Source: Apodospora peruviana (taxonomy: Eukaryota; Ascomycota; Sordariomycetes; Sordariales; Lasiosphaeriaceae). From it: 64,000 nucleotides of DNA. The DNA lies in contig JAUEDM010000004.1 of the NCBI GenBank assembly GCA_033439685.1, positions 992,001 to 1,056,000 of the forward strand. Direction: 5' to 3'. Every line of letters begins with the position of its first letter. Positions within the stretch are counted from its first letter, which is position 1. Under the pieces are notes generated by a model. It had not been told where the DNA came from. It was given only the letters and a program-made list of their open reading frames with translations, and searched no databases. Positions 1 through 13,617 of this stretch are shown piece after piece. Position numbers and translations under genes: made by a program.

Positions 1-399
1 TGTTCAGCTTCAGATTGGTTTTCCGGCGTTCGAGGCCGAGCGAATGGCTTCCGTCGGCATGTCGGACGACGACGGTCTCCATCTTGGCGTTGCTGTTGCG
101 GACTTGCACGCTTCGCTTCTCGGGGTACCACATCTTGCCTTCATCGACCATCCGTTTGGCCCACGTCTCGAAATCGGCTCCGCTGTTGGCGAAGGCGTCG
201 GCTCTGGTCTTGGGGACCGTGGCGCGTGCTGCCAGGGGGTTTGTCCGCCTCGAGGCCACGGGATTACCAAGAACCTGATTTGTTTTGGATTAACACTTCA
301 GTTTTGAGTTACGGGTGAAAGCGGGAGACAAAAGTCACAACATACGGTTTGACATGATAGTGCCGCCAAGGTTATCTCAAGGAGGTTTCGGAAGTGCAT
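1..399 (-). CDS. Small secreted protein, 3' end beyond window edge
   Basis: Read on the minus strand, an ATG at 399-397 opens an 18-codon exon (346-399). A GTATGT donor and an AAATCAG acceptor bound a 71-nt intron (275-345), and the frame then stays open to base 1, so the C-terminus lies outside the window. The N-terminus (MHFRNLLEITLAALSCQTVLGNP) resembles a secretion signal with a rather weak hydrophobic core. The visible mature part is polar and rich in Lys, Arg and Asn, with no cysteine. I do not recognise a family. Size class and signal peptide fit a small secreted fungal protein, possibly effector-like; that is inference. The longer frames overlapping it lack this signal-intron-exon structure. 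Confidence 0.6.
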
Positions 400-1382
400 G
401 ACTGATTGTGATTGACGGTGTTGGTGGTGACGGGTGCGTATGTATGCACTGGAGGATGGGCAACAAAGCGAAATAGATAGAATGGATGATGTAGTCTTGA
501 ATTGTTTACTTTGGTTATTGCGTTTGAAAGAAGATGAGGAAAAAGAGAATAGTGATTTTATTTAGACGCGGTGTGTCCTCTTTACTTATACTAGCTCCGG
601 TCGTTAGATCATACGGAAGGCGGACAGGATGATAATTAGTTGTCAGTGATTCAAAAATTCTCCAGAGTCGTTAGGCATCTATTTTTAGGACGATGTAGTC
701 GGCATAAACACTTGTACAGCCTCGCCCTGGGCCAATAGATGGATTGAAGACAAGTGTAACGTCATAGCCTCATAAAAGAGGCACGTACCAAAGTCGCCAA
801 GTTAGGCTACCAAGTTTGAAGGCTTGTTCGGAGTAGCCTTGTAGGGCAACTCATCGGTAAAGCCCCACCACCCCACTTTGGCATTAACCAACGACGATCT
901 GACACCAGCCTTAAGGTACTTTATTGATTGTCGTACTTCCAGGGAATGTCACCTTAATAAGTGTTTCGGAACAACGCTGCGCCCTCCCACGGGGAATCCG
1001 CAGTATCAAAATTCTGAAAGGCAACCCACAGCGCAAGCCTCAAGGCACGACATCCCGACTGATAGTGTTTTAGGACTTAGGTGCCAGCGAAACTAAGGTA
1101 CCTTATTATTAGATACATCATGATGCAAGCAGGACCTATACAATCATGACATAAATTAAAATTTTGTATATAAACAGAAGCCCTCGCAAACATCTTCATC
1201 ATATGCATTCTCTCACTCATCCTCTGCACCCCACAAACACATCCTCCAACTGCAAATTCAGTTGATTTATAGTTTACCACAACATTACCCACCTATCCTC
1301 AAACCTATACATCCCCGGAAGTTCCTCTCATCCTCATCATCTACCTATTCAGCATCCTAAAAAAAATCACCATTCAACAAAA
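400..1382. other. Intergenic region between two divergent small secreted genes
   Basis: No convincing coding frame is seen. The interval separates two divergently transcribed secreted-protein genes, so it should hold both promoters. A TATA-like element, TATATAAA, lies at 1167-1174, about 215 nt before the ATG of the right-hand gene, followed by a CA/CT-rich leader. Confidence 0.5.
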
Positions 1383-1827
1383 ATGAGGCCATCCTGCGTT
1401 CTCAGCCGTCTAGCCTTGGCCTTTGTTGCCACCAGTCTAGCCGCCGCCGACTGTTTAGGAGGCAGCAACAAGCGTCCGGACCACAGCCTCGACGTCATCG
1501 AGTTTTTCTACTCTGCAGGATGTGAGCTGCAGTCTCAGGAGGTCGCGAAAGGAGGAGAATTCAAGAAGACTGGCAAGTCGAGAGATGGGAAATGCATGAA
1601 CGTCCTCGTCAAGAACCACGGGGACAACAACGCCAAGGTTACCTCCAACCAGGCCGTCGATGCCTGGGCCCGAGAGTGGGTTGGCTGTGAGCACGGCGGC
1701 AAGAGAGAGTACGAGGACAAGCTTGAGTACATGTAAGTTCAAATGAAAGCCCAAGATAACGGCCCATGACTTAATTGCAAGCATGCTGACAACTGTATGA
1801 CGATATAGATGGCACCTGGACTGCTAA
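1383..1827 (+). CDS. Small secreted cysteine-containing protein (about 122 aa)
   Basis: Exon 1 (1383-1732) ends at a GTAAGT donor. The 76-nt intron (1733-1808) contains a GCTGACA branch-like site and ends in TATAG. Exon 2 (1809-1827) adds only WHLDC and TAA; ignoring the intron gives a stop right at the donor. Residues 1-22 form a clear signal peptide (MRPSC...SLAAA). The mature chain has five cysteines, the first right after the predicted cleavage site and the last at the extreme C-terminus, a layout often seen in secreted proteins with terminal disulfides. Family unknown. It could be an apoplastic effector or antimicrobial-like protein, but nothing in the sequence proves a role. Confidence 0.7.
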
Positions 1828-2007
1828 GTTAGGCGACTACTGTCGAGATAAGCCGTATTTGTTGGATTTCGTTTTCGGAAGACTTTTCCGATAATTCATG
1901 GTGGTGGTCGGCACTCGGAAAGCAATGTATGGACAGGATATTAGGGCGCGCGTTCAAACTGCATGGTGATATTCTAGCCTTATTGTTGCTACTGCTAGTT
2001 ACGATTA

Positions 2008-3884
2008 CTACAGTTTACTAGCAGCTACTTTTCCTTCCTCCTGCTTTGCCAGCTGTCTCAAATCCTTTCTCAGAATCTTGCCACTAGGACTCTTGGGGAT
2101 CGCAGACAAGAAGACCACGCCGCCACGGAGTCTCTTGTGGTTCGACACCTGTTTGGCCACCCACTCGACGATCTCCTCGGCTGTAACAGCTTTCGGGTCT
2201 ACTGTGACCACGTAGGCCCTGTGAACCATGGAGGGTAGTATTAGTAACAACGAAGAACACATCGATATCCTAACAAATGTACGTTGAAAAAGAAGACTCA
2301 CCTTGGAACTTCCGTATTCTTCGCATCCACCCCAATAACCGCCGCGTCCATAATTTTCGGATGAGTAATGAGCAGGGCCTCAAGTTCCGCAGGCGCTACC
2401 TGGTTTCCTTTATACTTGATGAGCTCCTTCTTCCGATCAACGATATAAAACAACCCGCCCCTAAAAACAGCCACATCACCGGTCTTGAACCAACCACCCC
2501 CCTGCTTATCAAACGACGCCCTATCCGCCTCTTCATTCTCCCAATACCCCTTCACGACCTGCGGGCCCTTGACCCAGATCTCACCCGGCCGCCCCGGCTC
2601 GACATCCCGCCCCTCGTCGTCCACGATCCTCGCGCTGGCGTTCGCAACAAGCATGCTCACGCTCCCCGTCACGTCGTCGCCATGGGTCTCGGCCCAATCC
2701 CGCGGAATGGCTGTAATACTTCCCGTCGTTTCGCTCAAACCCCAAGTTTGCGAAAGCGATGCCTTGCCCTTGCCGAGCTTACGCTTGGCAGCAGCCTGGA
2801 GTTCCTTCCCCATGGGCGCCGCGCCGGACACCGCATAGTCTATCGTGTCGAACTGGTCGGTGACCAGCGGGCTTTTGGCGATGGCCAGGAAGACGGGCGG
2901 GACAGAGAAGAAACTTGTCATGCGGTGGGTCTTGGCGTACTTGAGGAATAGCGGGAAATCGAAATTACGCATCCAGTACACCGTCCCGCCGAGGTAGAAC
3001 TGGTTGACGAAGTACCCCTGGATGCCGGCAATGTGTGCCGCGGGGAGGTGGGCGATGGTGCGGTACTCCATGGGGATGTTGCGGACGGAGTAGAAGTCCC
3101 GCACGTTGTCGAGAACGAGGGCCGCTTCGGAGACGATGTTTGTGTGGGAGAGCTTGCAACCCTTTGGAGGGCCGGTCGTGCCGGAGGAGAATAGGACGCA
3201 GATTATGCTGTTTTCGAGGGCGGAGGGGGAGGTGATTTTGGTCCAGGGGTGGTGGGAGTCGGGGGAGATGGGGACGGGGAGGGAGGAATGAGCTTCGGCG
3301 AGGGAGAGGGCGTTTCTGGTGCCGGTGGTGGAAGTTGTGAAGACGAGGACTCGGTTCAAAGGGAGGCCGACAAGTTTTGCCGCCGCGAGGGCAGTGGCTT
3401 GGGTATCGGGAGTACAGAAGAGAAGCTTGGCGTGAACCTGGGAGAGTTGGACGGAGAGCTCCTTGGGGGTTGAGCCCGGGTTAGAGGCGGAGAAGACGCC
3501 TCCGGCGGCGATGGTCGCGTAGAAGAGTGATGGCATCAGGAAGTGCCCGCTGCCGATGCAGAGGGCGACATCTTTGTTGAGGCCGTTGGCGCCGACGCCG
3601 TAGCGGTGACGGAAGACGTGAGCGGTGCTGGTTACTAGAGTGCGAAGCTGGGATTTTGTGATGTTCTTAGTAGGGTCTGTAGCGTCGGCGTGGATTATGG
3701 TGTCATCTCCTGCGCTGCAGACAGGAGAGTCTATTTGAAATCAATGTTTTGATCTCATGGAGAATTTGTGAAGAGTGGTTGACTGACCAAAGAGAAGAGT
3801 GAGAAGGTCGACTTGGGGAAAGGCCTGTGTCTTGGCCGCGCGGTAGATAATCTGACCAGATGATCTATTGATTGTGCTCGCCAT
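2008..3884 (-). CDS. 4-coumarate-CoA ligase-like acyl-CoA synthetase, peroxisomal
   Basis: Three exons (3884-3788, 3730-2302, 2218-2008) with introns of 57 and 83 nt give about 578 aa. The start MASTINRSSG is preferred over an upstream in-frame ATG because it directly precedes the conserved N-terminal region. Adenylating-enzyme motifs appear in order: the P-loop SSGTTGPPKG, WGLSETTG, GWFKTGDVA, the hinge DRKKELIKYKG, and the catalytic lysine loop PKSPSGKILRKDLR. The protein ends in SKL, a canonical type 1 peroxisomal targeting signal. The family forms acyl-AMP and then an acyl-CoA thioester; 4CL-like fungal members act on phenylpropanoid or medium/long-chain acids, and the substrate cannot be read from sequence. 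It is transcribed divergently from the SDR at 4969 and may have fed a nearby metabolite pathway (inference). Confidence 0.93.
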
Positions 3885-4968
3885 TGTGTACTGCGTTTCG
3901 TACGAACTCTCTTTGTGGTTTCGCGACAACAACTCAAACTGACAAATTCTACCTTGGTGCGAGGACGATGAATACAGATGAAAAAAAAAGTGAAGTGCTT
4001 GAGAATGCTGGAAATTAAAGGATGGGCAGAGCTCGGTCCAGAAGGATTATTAAGATACCTATATATGAATGCGAGGAATAAGTGGGGGAGTGTAGTGCAC
4101 TATTCCTATCTTGGATTCCTTTCAACCCTAGAATATGAGAAATAGTGCAGATCTCTCCGCACGGACAACCAGGCCGTCCTTCCCAAGAGATCGGTGAACC
4201 TCGGCTTGGGAATTGGAGTTAACTAGGTAGGTTGGTAGAAGAGTTTGAAGGCGGGGGAAAGAGGTGAGTATAGTTGACTAAGCCTAATAAGACGAAGCAC
4301 CAACCACGTCATTTGCCCTCGACATACCAGATACCGAGTAGCGGACCTTTTACGGAAGGATGATCATAGTAAAAGATATGAGGAAGAGAGTTATCGATTG
4401 ACGGTTCTGACTTCCACAACGTAAAGACTGTTGTGTAGGTATTTACATATCCCCTTAATTACCATTGCTGCGTCAATAAACTCAAGATTTGGTGCTTACC
4501 ATCCATTTCTTTTTGAAATCCACTCTGCGGGCTAATACCTAACATATATGTACATGTTTGGTACCACCGCCATCAAAAGCGAGTGTACCCCAAAGACAAT
4601 GGGAGCAATCCCGAACTGCACACTGGTCAACAGAATAACGATATGATCGCAGCTCAAGGTGGCTGAGACGGAGTTTATGCTGGTACCTGGAGTTTAATGC
4701 TATTATATCCGGGGGCCGTTGGGAAGTTTGTTCTTCCGGGCTGTCTGGCCTCGGTCTTTCCATTTGTGCTCCTATCCTATATAGAAAAATGAACTGGAGA
4801 GGCGTCTCTTTGGCACTTACTCCTCTCTGTCTGCCTATTTATCTGTACTCGTATGTCACTGACAGCTACAGTGAAACTACATTGACCTTGATCTTCTTGG
4901 CTCAATTCCCGTCAAACATTTTCCTGCTTGCTACCACAGTACAATCTATTGCCTGGTCATAATTGATC
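3885..4968. other. Divergent promoter region between CoA ligase and SDR
   Basis: About 1.1 kb with no convincing gene. It separates two divergently transcribed metabolic genes and could serve both. No defined regulatory site is recognised. Confidence 0.45.
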
Positions 4969-5991
4969 ATGCCTCATTCAACCTGGCTCGTCACAGGCGC
5001 ATCCTCGGGATTTGGCAAGTCGCTCGCCCTGCAGGCCCTCGCGGCCGGCTTCAAGGTCATCGCTACCACGCGCGACGTCGCCAAGGCCCAGGCGGAGGTG
5101 CCCGATTTTGCCGCTAGGGGAGGTACCTGGCTTGGTTTGGATCCGGGCAGCGAGGACGCGTTTGAGCAGTTTTCCAAGGTATCGCAGGAGTATGGAGGCA
5201 TCGATGTCCTCGTCAACAATGCCGGCTATGCCTTTATTGGTGGAGTGGAAGATACGAGGTATGTTGTTCAGCATGCCGTTCTTACCACATTCAAAGACAT
5301 AAGAGATGATGAGCCACATGACTGATCGTTATCATTCGGGTGGGTCACATGGTAGCGAGGTAAAAAGTCCGTGATCAGATGAATGTCAACTTTTACGGAC
5401 CTCTGCGTACCGTTAAAGCCTGTCTCCCAGCCATGCGCTCAAAGGGGTCGGGTCATATTGTGCTTATTAGCAGCGGTGCTGGGTAGTTATGATGACCCTC
5501 TTCCTCCCGCAAGAACAAGAGTGTTGATAAGAAAATACAGATTTATAGCCCGCCCAGGCCGGTCCACCTACTCGGCTAGCAAGTTCGCCATCGAAGCTGC
5601 CCACGAGTCTTTGTCATACGAGGTTAGACCGTTGGGAATTAAGGTGCTGATTGTTGAACCGGGCGCCTTCCGCACCCCTTTCTCCAGCCGGATCCGCACC
5701 CCAGCCCAGCACGAGGCCACCGGCGGGTACAGCAAGGCCTACAAAGATACCCCCGTCGGCGCCATGATCCAGGTTATGGCGGCCATGCGCGGCCCGCTTC
5801 CGTCCGCTGTCAAAGGTGACCCGGAGAAGGCGGCCACGGCGATTATCCGTGCAGTCGTGGATGGGCACGACGACTACTTGCGGCTGCCGCTGGGGACGGA
5901 CTCCGTCCTGGCGCTGGAGGACAAGATTGGGCAGCTGCAGTCGGATCTGGAAAAGACGAGGGCGGTCTGTACGGCCATGGATGTTGACTGA
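4969..5991 (+). pseudogene. Classical short-chain dehydrogenase/reductase with a 7-nt frame-breaking insertion
   Basis: The protein has the SDR cofactor motif TGASSGFG at residues 8-15, the structural NNAG motif, LISSGAG, and the active-site pair YSASK. Exon 1 is 4969-5258 (donor GTATGT). The second intron (5483-5540) splices cleanly so that SSGAG continues into FIARPGRSTY. Exon 2 begins near 5356 after GGTAG and should read about SEVRDQMNVNF. The frame is preserved only if seven bases, TAAAAAG (5361-5367), are left out; as written, a TGA follows at once. Alternative splicing (donor at GTTGTT, acceptor CAG at 5377) would bypass the lesion but lose about six conserved residues. It is either a recently broken gene, a local sequence error or an unusual splice. 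Such SDRs reduce or oxidise carbonyl/hydroxyl substrates with NAD(P)H; the substrate is unknown. Confidence 0.75.
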
Positions 5992-6080
5992 GTTGTGGTT
6001 CTGGTAACAGGGCAGTTGTTTGGGAAGTCCCTGGAACCATTTCATGTAACGGAACACATCTAGCTAGCATCGATCGCCCT

Positions 6081-7459
6081 TCACAACCTCAACTTCCTCA
6101 CCCCACCCTTGGGCACCGCGACAAGGCGTGAACTCCTTGACTTCACCTCAGCCCTGGCTATACTGGCCTCTTTATTCCCCGTGTCAAGCACAAAATAGCC
6201 GGATTTCATGACGCTGACCCCGAGAACACACTCGAACAGCCTCCCAACGTTACTGTCAGCTCCAAAATACGCCTCCCACGATACCGCGTTCAGAACACAC
6301 TTGTCCGGATCACCGCCCGGCACAAAGTTGTGCGCCGGCCAGATGACATGCCAAGCTGGGACCGAGATCTTTACATTGGTCACCGTGTCTCGGGGATTGA
6401 TAAACGTGAACTCCAACGCGTTGGCCGGATTATCGCGCTCCGAGCACGGAAGCTCCCAGAAACCCGGGAAACCAACCACGCTGTCGTTATAAACGGCGTT
6501 GGGATACAATGCGACGAGATTCACAAAACTCGAGTTGGGCAGGGAGAAGAAGGAGGTCCCGGTATCCACGATACACGATATCCCAGAAGACGGATTCGCG
6601 ATAATGTTGGCCGATGGCGGCGTCGTAGCCTTGGCTATGGACCCAACTGCCAAATTCCAGTTCGTCGGATCCTGCGAAACGGTCGTATTCTTGGGCTCGA
6701 CGGCCGGCACCGTCACAAGATCACCGCTGAAGAGCGACGTATCCACGGCGCCGTATATGGCATGGCCATCTGAAAACGTGTCGGGGTCGTCGTCTGCGCG
6801 GCTCGGGTTGAGCCAGATACTCTCAGTCGCGCTCGATATCGTCCCGTCCGAGACCATCCTGTCGATGAAGGACGGATATCTAGGAAAGGTGCCCTGGAAA
6901 GCGCCGCCTTGGACTTTAGGAAAGCCGGTGCCGAGCAAGCCGAACGGGACAGGAGCGAACCAAGTACTGCCGATTATTTGGTTCTGGATCGTCGCGCCGG
7001 GGATGTGGAAGGTGTCTGTGATGTATGACCCGCTTGATATTGGCAGCCCGAGGATGGGAGGCAGGAACTTGCCAGGGCCAATCTCCTTGTATGTTTTGGA
7101 ACTGGCATTTGCGTCTGTGATTCTCTGGTTGGTCCGCGATGTTTTCTCCAAGACATGACTATAGGGGAGAACTCACAGCCCGGAAAGCAGATATCGTTCG
7201 GCGTCTGCGCGGCACAGGCCTCCAGGTAGGCAGTGTCGACAGTGGAGTGGATGAATATGTCGCTAGAGCCCGTGTCGTGGACTAGTGTGAGAGTTTGAGG
7301 AGGCTGCCCAACCTTGACGTTGACAAAGTAGGCGCCGTTGAACGAGTCTTCTGCGATCCACTTGAGGTTAAGAGAAGGGAAGCTCAGACGGGTTCTGGCG
7401 GCGCTGGCGGAAGTGAAGCCGAGGATATTCTGCAAAAGGAGTAAGGTCGAAACCATCAT
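6081..7459 (-). CDS. Secreted pepsin-type aspartic protease (family A1)
   Basis: Exon 1 (7459-7177) and exon 2 (7114-6081) are separated by a 62-nt intron (donor GTGAGT, acceptor ATCACAG) and give about 438 aa. The start MMVSTLLLL supplies a signal peptide (MMVSTLLLLQNILGFTSASA); an in-frame ATG at 7522 would add 21 residues without a hydrophobic N-terminus. The two catalytic aspartates sit in DTGSSDIF (N-lobe) and VDTGTSFFSLP (C-lobe). Splicing yields CFPGYANASSKTYKEI, typical of the region after the first lobe motif. Family members are extracellular or vacuolar endopeptidases active at low pH. No GPI-type hydrophobic tail is present; the C-terminus is basic (GGVRKLRL). A TATATAT stretch near 7587, about 125 nt upstream on this strand, may be its promoter element. 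Confidence 0.92.
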
Positions 7460-8450
7460 GACCGGCCTGTACAATTGAGTTCGCGGGATGTGAGGACTAG
7501 AAAAATTGTAAAATGTGTTCAATGTGTCCAGCGGGTCTGCTTACAGCTGAGTTGGGGTTACCACGGATGTACGTGTGCTCGTGATATATATCTGCATTTA
7601 CGACTACCAACCTACCTACCTAACCTACTCATCCCGGAGTTATACATGACTTGGGCTTGTCAAGGTGTGAAGGCTGCACCATGAAGATCGATAAGATGGG
7701 GTCATTACGTGCATTTTTGTGGGCATGACGGAAAAAAAACTTCGCGAGTGGTCATCAGCTCATCTTCGGCTGGATGGCCGCAAAAGGCTTAGAGCCAGGT
7801 TGGTGACTACTAATTGAATGATTGGGCTTTCTACTGGGCGGTGAGGTTTCCGGTTCCTGGTTCGTGGCTGCAGGACGGCTCGGTAGCACAAGCCGATTTG
7901 GTAACCCGTATGATATCTCGCTTTAAAGTTGTATTCAATATAATTAGGTGTGCATAATGCTGTCAGCAAATATCTTAGTAATGACTTTACTGTACACGCT
8001 CTTGCGCCTAGCTGTTGGTTGGTAAAGTGCTGGACCAGGTCCTCTGGGCAACTATCCTGTGCTCTGTAGGTACTGTTCCCTACAATGGGATTACATCTCA
8101 AGTATGAGTTTTCGGCAAATTCACCTCCGTTTCTGGAGGTCTTGACTCCAAATCTAGGCGCCTGTGTCGCCGATTTTGGAGTCAAACTTCCCGCCAAGAC
8201 CCGCCCCCACCAGGCACACTCCCATACTGAGTTTAGTCCGACCTCTACAACCTAACACCATAGCGGAAAATAAAAATTAACTGAATGGGCGGCAATGCAA
8301 ACCATCATCAGAAATCAAGCTAGCAATAGTTGGTGGCAATTCGGGCGATACAATCATGAATCTGACTTTGATGTCTTAAAAGATAATATGCCGCCACATC
8401 AAGTAACGTACATGATAAACGAGCTAGCCAGATAAACGAGCTAACCTTGA
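7460..8450. other. Intergenic region upstream of the aspartic protease
   Basis: No supported gene. Near the right edge a 15-17 bp unit, GATAAACGAGCTAGCC / GATAAACGAGCTAACC, is repeated in tandem (about 8414-8446) just before the microsatellite. It may be flanking DNA rearranged during LINE insertion (inference). Confidence 0.4.
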
Positions 8451-10960
<2,510 letters not shown>

Positions 10961-11868
10961 ATGTAGCCGTAATCTCGGACTCATTTGGGCAATGCTCTCT
11001 ATGAAGAAGGACCTTCGGTCGAAGGAAACCTTAGACCCACCTCATCTTTTATTGTGGAACAGCTGGTGTAAATATGCCAGCCGGTTGATATCGCATATTC
11101 CACATCGTCAACAGGGCCAAGCATCACAAAATGAAATATCCATCCCCACATCAACTCGCCCTTTCCTAAAAGTAGAACTCAGTCTCCCACACCACCGTCC
11201 CCTCTCCAGAATTACATTCACCTACTGTAATAAAATCACGCCCGGTATACGGCAGCCTGCCGCAGCCCGCCTCGTCTCTCCGAGCAATGGTGTGTGAATA
11301 GTCTGGCCTTGCTCGATTATACTTTATGACGTACGGAAGGAGATAGGGGAGGCCCTTGATCAAATAAACGACCAAGAGTGATTCGAAGTACTTCTAACAT
11401 TCTGGGAATTCTGTGTCATACCACCAAATTGCTGAAAGCCCGAGCAGCCAACTCACTTACATTGTCCATGCCGTCCCTAGCACCAAAATATCCGGAGGTG
11501 AAATGTCTAAAACGTTGGCATGTGTACCAATGCAGCCCCACCTGAAATATTGTTGGTGATGAGCTTGGAGTCATCGACGAGAACCCAACACTGAAGTTGC
11601 ATCGGACCAGGCGCGTAGTTGCTGGGTAATTTGGTGCTTAAAGAACACCGCGTCATCTGAAAGTTATATTCCCGCACCCTTCACTCGAGTATAAACAGCA
11701 TGGTAAAGGGGACCGTCTCCTGGCAGGAACTTCGTCGTTCCATTACCCTACAATCTTCCTTCACTGCTACAGCCGCCGCTTTTGATATACATATACACTT
11801 CGAGTGCCTCAGCAAACTTGTCATCTTTTTCTCCCGGGTAAATAACTTGCCCCTATCTGCTTGCCAAA
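10961..11868. other. Intergenic region, no gene recognised
   Basis: Only short unconvincing frames. The left edge may still include undetected 5' LINE sequence. Nothing else is recognised. Confidence 0.35.
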
Positions 11869-12595
11869 ATGGCTATGTGAGTATACTCTGTTCCAGATGT
11901 TTCTATTGCCGGTTGGCTAGGCACTTATAACTAGGATAGGATGGTTGATTACCGCCCGGCAGCCTAAGACTCACTCCCGTCACTTGGAGACGCCACCGAT
12001 CTTTCCAGGGAGAAGAATGCCGTATCGACGATTGCCGGTCCAATTCGACAACTCTTCCTGGACCACGGTGTTCACGAGCGGTTCGGAATTGCGTTGCTGC
12101 ACAAGCACATGGATATCGCGCCGACCGAACGTTTAGTCAAGTACAGACATACTTCAGTCCCATGGAAAGTTGGCAACACCAATGTCTCTATTGTGGATAA
12201 ATACGAGGGCAAGGTTCTCCCACGCTCGTTCCGATTCATGGATGGAAACTTGGTCCGGTACGAATTTAAGTATTCTCGGGAACACACCGAACACCCTAGC
12301 CTCCAGGGGAGAGACGTGGATGAGAAGTTTCTGAAAGAGCTTCGAGACATGCTGGCTGACCGTGGCTTTGATCAACTCCTTGGCCTTCGCGACCTGGATC
12401 AACGTGATCCAGAGATGGGCGTTGAAGTCACTGAAGGCAAGGCGAACATCATGATGCCGAGATGCATCATACCTGAGAGTGAGCTGGTTCCTGCCCTCTG
12501 GGTCTTTGGAGGTCGACGAGGACGACAAGTGTAACTGTCGCGAGTCTTGCTTCAAAGACAAGAATGGGAACCATTATGAACAAGCGCATAGCTGC
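11869..12595 (+). pseudogene. Conserved fungal hypothetical protein with a one-base frameshift near the C-terminus
   Basis: The main open stretch starts inside an exon at about 11971 (DSLPSLGDATDLSREKNAV) and continues through FGIALLHKHMDIAPTERL and a long charged region. A candidate first exon, ATGGCTAT, with a GTGAGT donor lies at 11869-11876, but its phase does not join cleanly. Near 12505 the frame runs to GGRRGRQV and a stop at 12534. One base out of step it continues SLEVDEDDKCNCRESC...AHSC and stops near 12595. That cysteine-rich tail (CNC, C, C) looks like the genuine ending, so an extra G in the GGG at about 12499-12501 probably broke the gene. Function unknown; no membrane segment or signal peptide seen. 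A sequencing error is possible. Confidence 0.5.
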
Positions 12596-13064
12596 TAGGG
12601 CATTGGGGGTGGTGCCGGTGGAGCTGGGACTCTGGAAGCGCTCAGGTAGTACTAGGCTGGTTTTTTGTTTTCATGCTGGGTCAGTTGGGAATCCGTATTG
12701 TTGGCTAGAATGTTGTTGTATTTCCCTCCTCTGTCATATTTTGAGCCACTCCTTATTTCTCCTTATTTCTACTACCTATGGTCTGTTTCTGTCGATTCAG
12801 CTATGAGCATAATCTGTAGATCAGAATAAACCCCTCATTGTCCGAGTCTTTGGTTGAGCCTCGGAAGTTCTGATGGCTTGTTGTCTCCGTCGAATGTCTT
12901 GAGCTAATTGATGTTCTCCCTCCGAAAACCCCACCATTACGTGTCGGCGAAAGCCAGTACAAGTATTTTTGAAGTATTCTAGGGGCCACAGGTATTTTCT
13001 AGAGAATCACCATTACCAGTACCATCACGAAATTTAGCCTTTTCCGCCTTTAGCTCCTCTCCGA
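12596..13064. other. Intergenic region, nothing recognised
   Basis: A T-rich, low-information stretch between the frameshifted hypothetical gene and the GNAT relic. No gene, repeat or RNA supported. Confidence 0.35.
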
Positions 13065-13605
13065 TCACCTCTGAGGACGTCGAAGCATGCTTGTGATGAT
13101 GCCGTGTGGAGTATCAACCTGACCAACTTGCTCAAACCCAGACTTGGAATACAATCCGGCCCCGGCCGGTGACGCCATGACGTGACAATACCTATTTTGG
13201 CGATCAATTTCCTCGCAGATATATCGCATGAGCCTCGAGCCATACACTTGGCGTTGACGGTCAAGGCGAATGGCCATGATCGTCAGCCCGGTACGAGATG
13301 CGCTGTGTGTGAGCACGCAGCGTGAATACAAGAGTTCCAGAAAACGTGTGTTACAATACCACTACTTGGATAGTACTCACGGCACACGTTATCAAGATAT
13401 CCAATAGCTCGAGACCTCTCCCTTTTCAAGTCTGCCGACAGTTTTAACCACGCGGAAACATCCAGCGTTCCTGGGACAAAGGTCTCTTTTCTCTGGGGCC
13501 GCTCATGTCCACGGCCGCCGTGTACTTCAACCATGGCTGTCAGTTTGGCGGTATCTGTGGTGGGAGTCGGCCCTCCACGTTCATGTTGTGCCACATCCAC
13601 GCAGC
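13065..13605 (-). pseudogene. GNAT-family N-acetyltransferase relic
   Basis: The C-terminal part (13330-13065) has acetyl-CoA-binding motif A in the form RQRQVYGSRLMRYICEEID, followed by the family pattern ASPAGAGLYSKSGFEQVG, as in fungal GNAT proteins. Upstream (about 13560-13390) a linker-like block, FVPGTLDVSAWLKLSADL, leads to YLDNVC. The GTGAGT donor after YLDNVC and the only good acceptor (CACACAG near 13316) are out of phase, so the two halves do not join in frame. The N-terminal third is missing because the Fot1 fragment begins at about 13618. The gene seems truncated by transposon insertion and then decayed. Confidence 0.6.
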
Positions 13606-13617
13606 AGGCCTGAACAG

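Noticed and set aside
7760..8197. 145-codon minus-strand frame
   Set aside because: No family motif, no signal or domain texture, and no splice support; looks random.
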